Shown here: one piece after another, positions 57,552 to 62,975 of the stretch | Layout: each line of letters begins with the position of its first letter | Numbering within the stretch: position 1 is the first letter of the stretch | Source: Pseudoalteromonas denitrificans DSM 6059 | Lineage (GTDB): Bacteria > Pseudomonadota > Gammaproteobacteria > Enterobacterales > Alteromonadaceae | Assembly: GCF_900112265.1 (NCBI RefSeq) | Contig: NZ_FOLO01000030.1 | Location: 1-62,975 of the forward strand | DNA length: 62,975 bases | Direction: 5' to 3' | The notes under the pieces: model-generated | Databases searched by the model: none | Told to the model about the DNA's origin: nothing | The model's input: the letters and a program-made list of their open reading frames with translations, nothing else | Made by a program: the position numbers and the translations under genes

Positions 57552-57911
57552 ATGGCAAGAGTTAAACGCGGTGTAATCGCACGTCAACGTCACAAAAAAG
57601 TATTAAAACAAGCTAAAGGTTATTACGGAGCACGTTCACGTGTTTACCGCGTAGCTTTTCAGGCAGTAACTAAAGCTGGTCAATACGCTTACCGCGATCG
57701 TCGCGCTAAGAAACGTACTTTCCGTCGTCTTTGGATTGCACGTATCAATGCTGCTGCACGTCAAAATGGTCTTTCTTACAGCCGTTTCATCAATGGTCTT
57801 AAGAAAACTTCTGTAGAAATCGATCGTAAGATCCTTGCAGATATCGCTGTTTATGACCAAGTTGCTTTCACTGCTTTAGTAAATAAAGCAAAAGAAGGTT
57901 TAGCTGCTTAA
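57552..57911 (+). CDS. rplT: 50S ribosomal protein L20
   Basis: A 119-residue, basic early-assembly ribosomal protein. [60 protein letters not shown] and [15 protein letters not shown] are signatures. L20 also acts as repressor of rpmI-rplT in E. coli. It closes the operon and is followed by a strong terminator. Confidence 0.97.
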   Translation: MARVKRGVIARQRHKKVLKQAKGYYGARSRVYRVAFQAVTKAGQYAYRDRRAKKRTFRRLWIARINAAARQNGLSYSRFINGLKKTSVEIDRKILADIAVYDQVAFTALVNKAKEGLAA

Positions 57912-57933
57912 TCTTTTTTAGATTAAAAGCATT

Positions 57934-57966
57934 AAAAAGGGAGCTTATGCTCCCTTTTTGTTTTTT
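57934..57966 (+). terminator. Terminator of the thrS-infC-rpmI-rplT operon
   Basis: AAAAAGGGAGC and GCTCCCTTTTT form an 11-bp stem with loop TTAT, followed by a run of T (57956-57966). Confidence 0.93.
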
Positions 57967-58085
57967 AATGAATGATTTTTTACTGTTAAGCCTAAAAAAC
58001 TCACTCTCACTAAAAGATAAAAACCTTACTCAACTTCTGCTTCAGAAACAGTCAAAGACAATAAAATTTTATTCTTAAGTTTAAA

Positions 58086-58913
58086 CTACAGGCTTTTATT
58101 TAATAATTTGTCCAATATATTTGTTGATAAAATCCTTTTTAAATAACCAAATAAATAAGTTGGGAAGGTTACATAATATCGCGCTTTAGGTTTTTTACTT
58201 TCAATGGCATGATATAAACATTTATAAACCGCATTAGGCGCTAAGGTAAACGTGCTGGTTTTAGTGTGTTTTTCTAATCTTTGTTTTTGTAATAAATAGT
58301 TTTTTTTATGAAAGCTATTATTGGTATCTATGTTGTCATTGAATGCTTTTAATGCATTAGCTCTAAACATTGACTTTATTGGTCCAGGTTCAATTAAACA
58401 AATATTAATGTTTGAATCTTTTAATTCCATTCTTAATGTATCCGTTAATCCTTCTAGGGCAAATTTGCTGGCATTATAAGCACCCCGATAGGGCAGAGCG
58501 ATCAGGCCTAAAACAGATGAGTTTTGAATGATACGTCCTGAATTGTGCTCTCTCATATGTTTAAGCGTTAAAATAGTCAGTTCATGCCAACCAAATAGAT
58601 TTGTTTCAAACTGTTGTCGTAATGCATTCGTTGGTAAATCTTCAACTGCGCCAGGTTGACCATAAGCGCCATTATTAAATAATATGTCTAGCTTGCCATT
58701 TAATAAGCTTAGAGCTTGGCTAAAGCCATTTTTGATACTCAGGCTATCGCTTAAATCAAGTTGGATACATTTTAATCCTAAAGATTTGAGATTTTCTACA
58801 TCCTCCACTTTTCGACAACTTGCAATAACATCAAACCCTTGTTCATGTAACTTTTTTGCACAATACAAACCTATACCTGAGGAGCAACCGGTTATTAATA
58901 TAGACTTTTTCAT
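58086..58913 (-). CDS. Short-chain dehydrogenase/reductase (SDR)
   Basis: A 275-residue classical SDR. The nucleotide-binding motif TGCSSGIG is at 8-15, NNGAYG at 80-85, the active-site Ser at about 132-133, and Tyr146/Lys150 in YNASK. The Arg34 in ASCRKVED and the absence of an acid there point to NADP(H). It has the C-terminal extension found in SDRs acting on lipids or retinol-like substrates. No operon partner is seen, and the substrate is unknown. Confidence 0.88.
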   Translation of the reverse strand: MKKSILITGCSSGIGLYCAKKLHEQGFDVIASCRKVEDVENLKSLGLKCIQLDLSDSLSIKNGFSQALSLLNGKLDILFNNGAYGQPGAVEDLPTNALRQQFETNLFGWHELTILTLKHMREHNSGRIIQNSSVLGLIALPYRGAYNASKFALEGLTDTLRMELKDSNINICLIEPGPIKSMFRANALKAFNDNIDTNNSFHKKNYLLQKQRLEKHTKTSTFTLAPNAVYKCLYHAIESKKPKARYYVTFPTYLFGYLKRILSTNILDKLLNKSL

Positions 58914-59082
58914 TTTTACCTATCGTGAGGTCAAATTAAAAGAGAGAAAATGTAATCGTCAGTCTTTTAATTAATGATCAAATATGGATGAAGATAAATT
59001 AACATACAAAACATAATACACAAATTCGTATTTCTTGGTAATTTAGGTATAGTAAGTTCATGAAACACTTTAGGCTTTTTTT

Positions 59083-59808
59083 ATGTTTAGATACTTATTT
59101 GTTATTTTTTTGATATTATTTTCTTTTCTCTTACCAAAAGTTGTCGCTAAAACTGAAATAACTTTAAGTGTTGATAATTACCCTCCTTATATTGATGGCA
59201 GGCAAAGTAATAAAGGGAAATTGGCAAAAATTGTAACTGATATCTTTAAGCTTCAGGGTTATAACGTTAAATATAAATTTATGAGTTGGCCTGAAACTGA
59301 AATTGCAATCACAGATGGCAATAGCTTTTCTTTTATGTGGTACAAAAGTGAAAAAAGAACAAAAAATTGGATATTTTCAGATCCGATCACTTCTCTGAAG
59401 GCAAGTTTTTTATCTCGAAAAACAACAAAGTTGAAGTTAGAACGTTTAGATCAATTACGTCGTTACGCCATTGGTATAACCGAGGGGTATAGTTATGGTG
59501 ATCACTTTGATGCATACAAACCGCAATTAAAGTTAGTGCAGAGCATTTCTGATTATGAGGGAATAAAAAAGCTCTTAGCCGGTGAAACAGATTTACTGCT
59601 TATTGAACCATTTGTCGCTGAAAGTTTGCTTAAGGATTGGTTTTCTGATGAAGTAAAAGACACAAAGTTAAGTAATGTTAATTATTTATCGAATCAACCT
59701 ATTTATTTGGTTTGTAGTTTGCAATATGCATCATGCGCTCATTTGATGCAAAAATTCAATTTTGCATTGCGAAAATTAAAAGCCAAGAATGCATTAAATT
59801 TAGAGTAG
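59083..59808 (+). CDS. Periplasmic solute-binding-like protein (SBP family 3 fold)
   Basis: A 241-residue exported protein with a signal peptide (about 1-22, ending VVA-KTE). The mature part reads ITLSVDNYPPYIDG, MSWPETEIAI, KNWIFSDPI and YAIGITEGYSYGDHF, the pattern of amino-acid-type periplasmic binding domains. There is no ABC permease or ATPase nearby, so it may act alone or with a sensor elsewhere. Cys residues in VCSLQYASC could form a disulfide. It lies three bases before the M14 peptidase gene. Confidence 0.8.
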   Translation: MFRYLFVIFLILFSFLLPKVVAKTEITLSVDNYPPYIDGRQSNKGKLAKIVTDIFKLQGYNVKYKFMSWPETEIAITDGNSFSFMWYKSEKRTKNWIFSDPITSLKASFLSRKTTKLKLERLDQLRRYAIGITEGYSYGDHFDAYKPQLKLVQSISDYEGIKKLLAGETDLLLIEPFVAESLLKDWFSDEVKDTKLSNVNYLSNQPIYLVCSLQYASCAHLMQKFNFALRKLKAKNALNLE

Positions 59809-59811
59809 AGT

Positions 59812-61608
59812 ATGTTTTTGTTAAAAGTCGGTCCTATTATATTATCTAGCTGTATATTTTTGTCTTCATTTCAAAGCATAAGTGCAATATCAACAGATGC
59901 GCATTTACCGCCTTTAATAAAGTGGCAAGGGAAAAGCGAACAACTTATGGCCAAAAACGGCCCGCTTTTAACCGAGTTTGAAAAATCTTTAGGGACAAGT
60001 ACGCCAAGTTATATCAATGCTATGGCATATTTAAATGAACTTGTTAAAACCAATCCAGACCAGTTCTCTGTTAATACTATCGGTGTAAGTGCTCAAAACC
60101 GCGCAATCAAAATGCTGATAGCGAGTGAAAACGGAATTTTAAACCATGATAAGCCAACGCTATTGATACAAGCAGGAATTCATTCAGGTGAAATAGATGG
60201 TAAAGATGCCGGTTTTATGTTGCTTCGTGATATAGCTGAGGGTAAACGAAATGATATACTCAAACGGGTCAATCTTTTGTTTATTCCGATTCTAAATGTA
60301 GATGGTCATGAACGTAGTAGCCGGTTTAATCGCATAAATCAACGTGGCCCAAGTGAGATGGGTTTTAGAACCAATGCTAAAAACTTAAATCTGAACCGTG
60401 ATTATACAAAACTAGATACACCGGGTATTCAAGCCATAACAGAAGTGGTTAATAAATATAGTCCTGATCTATATATTGATATTCATGTAACCGATGGTGC
60501 TGATTACCAATATGATATTACTTATGGCTATATGCCTACATTTGCCAGTGAATCTCCTGCAATCTCAAAAGTGCTAGATGATAAATTTAAACCTTTACTT
60601 GATAGTAAACTCGTAAATCAAGGACATATTCCTGGGCCTTTAGTTTTTGTTATGAATAAAAGAGACTTTAAACAAGGGCTGGCTGGATGGGTTGCAACAC
60701 CTAGATATTCAAACGGTTGGGGGGATTTACGTAACTTACCAACAATATTAGTCGAAAATCATTCTTTGAAACCTTATAAGCAAAGGGTATTAGGTACTTA
60801 TGTTTTTATTGATAGTGTAATAGATGCATTATCTCAATTTGAAAAACCATTATCAGATGCGGTTAAGTATGAGAAAAGTCATTTACCTAAAGAGCTGGTG
60901 GTAAAACGAGGTTATAGTAAAAATCCTGATCATATTGCTTTTAAAGGTATTAAATATGAGGTATTTAACAGTAAACTGAGTGACCATAAAGAAGTACGTT
61001 ATATAGGTGAAAAAATAGACTATGCTAACTTACCCATTTTTTGGCAAAAAGAAATACTAGCTAAAGTAGCTGTGCCTAAGGCTTATTATATCCCAACTGA
61101 ATATGGCAATATTGCTGATAAATTAAAACAACAAGGGATAATGGTTACTCAAATAAGTGGTCAATATTCAAATTTACATCAAGCAAGCGCCACAAAATTT
61201 GAATTTGATAAAATGCCTTTTGAAGGACGCATGCGGGTATCAGCAAAATTTAACTATAAAAAGCATAAAAACGTCGTTTTAACTAATTGGTATAAGGTTG
61301 AAACTTCTCAACCATTAGGAAAGTTAGCCGTTCATTTATTACAACCTGAAGCCGTTGATTCTTTTTTTAGCTGGGGTGATTTTAATACCATATTTCAACG
61401 TACTGAATATGTAGAAAATTATGCACTTGTGCCTTTTGCAAATACTATGCTTCAAAATAATGCAGACATTTCAAATAAGTTTAATGAAAAGCTCAAAGAT
61501 AACAGTGACTTTAAAAATGATGAACAAGCCAGGCTTAATTGGCTTTATCAACAAACGCCTTTTTATGATAAAAACTATTTAAAATATCCTATATTGATTG
61601 AAAAGTAG
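59812..61608 (+). CDS. Exported M14-family zinc carboxypeptidase
   Basis: A 598-residue protein with an N-terminal signal (about 1-25). The zinc ligands His124 and Glu127 are in AGIHSGEIDG, and His225 in DIHVTDGADYQYD. The substrate-binding pattern NLNRDYTKLDTPG and a Glu315 in LVENHSLKPYKQR, the likely catalytic base, complete the M14 set. A long C-terminal part (about 340-598) has no motif I recognise. It is coupled to the solute-binding gene; a joint role in peptide use is possible. Confidence 0.87.
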   Translation: MFLLKVGPIILSSCIFLSSFQSISAISTDAHLPPLIKWQGKSEQLMAKNGPLLTEFEKSLGTSTPSYINAMAYLNELVKTNPDQFSVNTIGVSAQNRAIKMLIASENGILNHDKPTLLIQAGIHSGEIDGKDAGFMLLRDIAEGKRNDILKRVNLLFIPILNVDGHERSSRFNRINQRGPSEMGFRTNAKNLNLNRDYTKLDTPGIQAITEVVNKYSPDLYIDIHVTDGADYQYDITYGYMPTFASESPAISKVLDDKFKPLLDSKLVNQGHIPGPLVFVMNKRDFKQGLAGWVATPRYSNGWGDLRNLPTILVENHSLKPYKQRVLGTYVFIDSVIDALSQFEKPLSDAVKYEKSHLPKELVVKRGYSKNPDHIAFKGIKYEVFNSKLSDHKEVRYIGEKIDYANLPIFWQKEILAKVAVPKAYYIPTEYGNIADKLKQQGIMVTQISGQYSNLHQASATKFEFDKMPFEGRMRVSAKFNYKKHKNVVLTNWYKVETSQPLGKLAVHLLQPEAVDSFFSWGDFNTIFQRTEYVENYALVPFANTMLQNNADISNKFNEKLKDNSDFKNDEQARLNWLYQQTPFYDKNYLKYPILIEK

Positions 61609-61666
61609 TTTTACCTTGAAAGTAAAGTACAACAAATATTATTTGTTGTACTTTTTCAGGCTAAAA

Positions 61667-62770
61667 TTATAAATCTAGTTTTTCTGATGTGTATTGGCCT
61701 TTAATATACTCATTGTAATAACTGCCAAGAGATGTTGAATAATAAAAACCTTCCCAGACCGTATTTGGTATATCAAAATATCTAAAAACACTGCCAGATT
61801 TAAATTGTACATCTAATACTCGGTTAATGCTTGAATAACCTATATGACTGAATGCGGATGAATTCACTGGATGTTGATCAAACAGTGGAAAGGGGCTTTG
61901 AGCTTTTATAGACGAAGCGACTCCCTGAGCAATGGCCTTAGCGACACCAAAATGGCGTAAGTAAGAGTCGACTAAAGAATGTCCGGTACTATCAAAAAGA
62001 CTTTGAGCTGAGTAGTTAGAGTTTTTGCTTCCAAATAACTTTCTAACCGCGTGCATAAAAATATCCTGATCTAATGTTAAATGGGAAATTAAACTAGAAT
62101 ATTCATTACCTACGGTACCACCTAGGTTTAAAGAGGGCGTGGCAATAGAAGCTAGACTTAACATAGGGTAGTCAGATAAATAATATCCATCTGTGTATTG
62201 GTAATTCAAAATCATCTCTTCGTAAAGGGCATTGGTATAAAAGTTTCCTTGAGAATGGCCAAGTAATACTAAGCGATTACAAGAGTGCATCTTTGAAAGT
62301 AAGCGCATGTAGGCATTATGGTAATCGACTTCATTTACAATTGAGAAATTGACTTGGCTAAAAACTTGATCCATAATCTGTAGAATTGAACTCGTTTCTT
62401 CAGGTCGTAAGGAAGTAATAGATCCACCTAAAATACTGGCTATGATCCTATATTGAGGGGTACTAGGTCCGAAGTATTCATATTTTTGTCGAGCGACTTC
62501 TAATATTTGTTGGGCTAAAGCTTCGTTTTTATTGTAACTGCCAGTAACTTCTCCACCTTTTGGGAAGTCATATAAATAATCATATTGAAACTCATCTATT
62601 CGATCTAAATTAAATCTGTAGTTTTCAGGAGTGGTAAACATACCATTAATATAAAAAATGCGCACTTGGTCTATATTTTTTGAGCAATATCTATCCAATA
62701 GATTAGGTGCGGCAAAAACTTGAAAAGATATGATGCATATTATTGTTAAAAAATAATTATAGTTTTTCAT
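61667..62770 (-). CDS. Exported alpha/beta hydrolase with C-terminal KTSC domain
   Basis: A 367-residue protein. A signal peptide (about 1-20, FAA-PN) is followed by an alpha/beta hydrolase part with RIFYINGMFTTPENY and the nucleophile elbow GHSQG (171-175, Ser173); the His may be in STGHSLVDSYL. The last 60 residues (SSAFSHIGYSSINRVLDVQF, SGSVFRYFDIPNTVW, STSLGSYYNEYIKGQY) match the KTSC domain, a small domain more often found alone. The fusion to a secreted lipase-like hydrolase is unusual. Its start overlaps the upstream small ORF by 14 bases. Confidence 0.78.
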   Translation of the reverse strand: MKNYNYFLTIICIISFQVFAAPNLLDRYCSKNIDQVRIFYINGMFTTPENYRFNLDRIDEFQYDYLYDFPKGGEVTGSYNKNEALAQQILEVARQKYEYFGPSTPQYRIIASILGGSITSLRPEETSSILQIMDQVFSQVNFSIVNEVDYHNAYMRLLSKMHSCNRLVLLGHSQGNFYTNALYEEMILNYQYTDGYYLSDYPMLSLASIATPSLNLGGTVGNEYSSLISHLTLDQDIFMHAVRKLFGSKNSNYSAQSLFDSTGHSLVDSYLRHFGVAKAIAQGVASSIKAQSPFPLFDQHPVNSSAFSHIGYSSINRVLDVQFKSGSVFRYFDIPNTVWEGFYYSTSLGSYYNEYIKGQYTSEKLDL

Positions 62771-62975
62771 TTTTACTAACTCCTACCATCATATTACATT
62801 GACTATCAGCCCTAGAGTGAAAGTCACTGTCCCAAGGGATAAGATCATGGGCTACATTTTGGCCTTTAAAGTTTGCCATGGCACGATCAAAGGTATTGAA
62901 AAAATCGAGCTTAGGAGAGCGAAAGCTTGGGTAGGTTTGTTGTAACATCCTGATGCAATATGTAATTTGCATAAA
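62757..62975 (-). CDS. Hypothetical protein upstream of the hydrolase; possibly partial
   Basis: The frame is open to the window edge, with an ATG at 62972, giving 71 residues if that is the start. The product is not recognised. It has no signal peptide and contains KLDFFNTFDRAMANFKGQNV and a DSDFHSRADSQCNMM segment. It overlaps the hydrolase start by 14 bases, so the two are probably coupled. It may be the C-terminus of a longer protein. Confidence 0.5.
   Translation of the reverse strand, partial: FMQITYCIRMLQQTYPSFRSPKLDFFNTFDRAMANFKGQNVAHDLIPWDSDFHSRADSQCNMMVGVSKNEKL

Overview
The window is a low-G+C chromosomal segment from a gammaproteobacterium, most likely a marine member of the Alteromonadales (Pseudoalteromonas-, Catenovulum- or Colwellia-like; the genus is a guess). 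The reasons are conserved gene blocks: tmk-holB-pilZ-tatD; mfd with csiV; a GntR-controlled prpB-prpC-acnD-prpF cluster; ccoNOQP-ccoHIS-fnr-uspE-ttcA; thrS-infC-rpmI-rplT; and several small families common in this order (DUF3010, DUF2750, DUF4826, DUF5062, DUF3862).

Layout. Bases 1-3.6 kb are an AT-rich accessory segment. It holds the right end of an IS66-family element with its terminal repeat, the C-terminal remnant of a gene cut by that element, and a 507-residue protein with six Cys/His repeats and a C-terminal GIY-YIG-like domain. It abuts a thymidylate kinase gene whose 5' end no longer looks like tmk. Bases 3.6-8.1 kb carry tmk-holB-pilZ-tatD and a PhoD-like phosphatase. Bases 8.4-11.2 kb hold rsmF and a divergent SpmA/SpmB-type membrane protein. 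Bases 11.2-18.3 kb are a 2-methylcitrate (propionate) operon behind a GntR repressor with four regularly spaced operators. Bases 18.4-27.1 kb encode, mostly on the minus strand, a secreted trypsin, a small lipoprotein, csiV-mfd, the agmatine-to-putrescine pair aguA-aguB and a PilZ-like protein. Bases 27.3-31.2 kb carry lolCDE and a DUF4826 gene. Bases 31.2-46.5 kb are a long minus-strand run: GNAT, roxA, purB, hflD, mnmA, ttcA, uspE, fnr, a TauE/SafE-like protein, ccoS, ccoI, ccoH and ccoPQON. Bases 46.8-51.6 kb hold a lipoprotein, the cobalamin adenosyltransferase gene, a tandem amidohydrolase pair and a decayed carboxymuconolactone-decarboxylase-like gene. Bases 51.7-58 kb hold three small conserved genes, a nuclease/phosphatase-fold protein and the translation operon thrS-infC-rpmI-rplT. 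The last 5 kb encode an SDR oxidoreductase, a periplasmic solute-binding-like protein, an M14 peptidase and an exported alpha/beta hydrolase with a C-terminal KTSC domain.

How the genes work together. The prp genes turn propionyl-CoA into pyruvate and succinate. Their GntR repressor probably senses a pathway intermediate and controls its own promoter from flanking sites. The cco genes build and mature a high-affinity cbb3 oxidase, and FNR-like boxes lie before ccoN and uspE. The translation operon shows three classical autoregulatory signs: a hairpin before thrS whose seven-base loop copies the tRNA-Thr anticodon loop, an AUU start for infC, and a structured leader before rpmI-rplT.

The least explained stretch is the first 3.6 kb and its junction with tmk. 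All calls come from reading the sequence and remembered family motifs. No database search was run.
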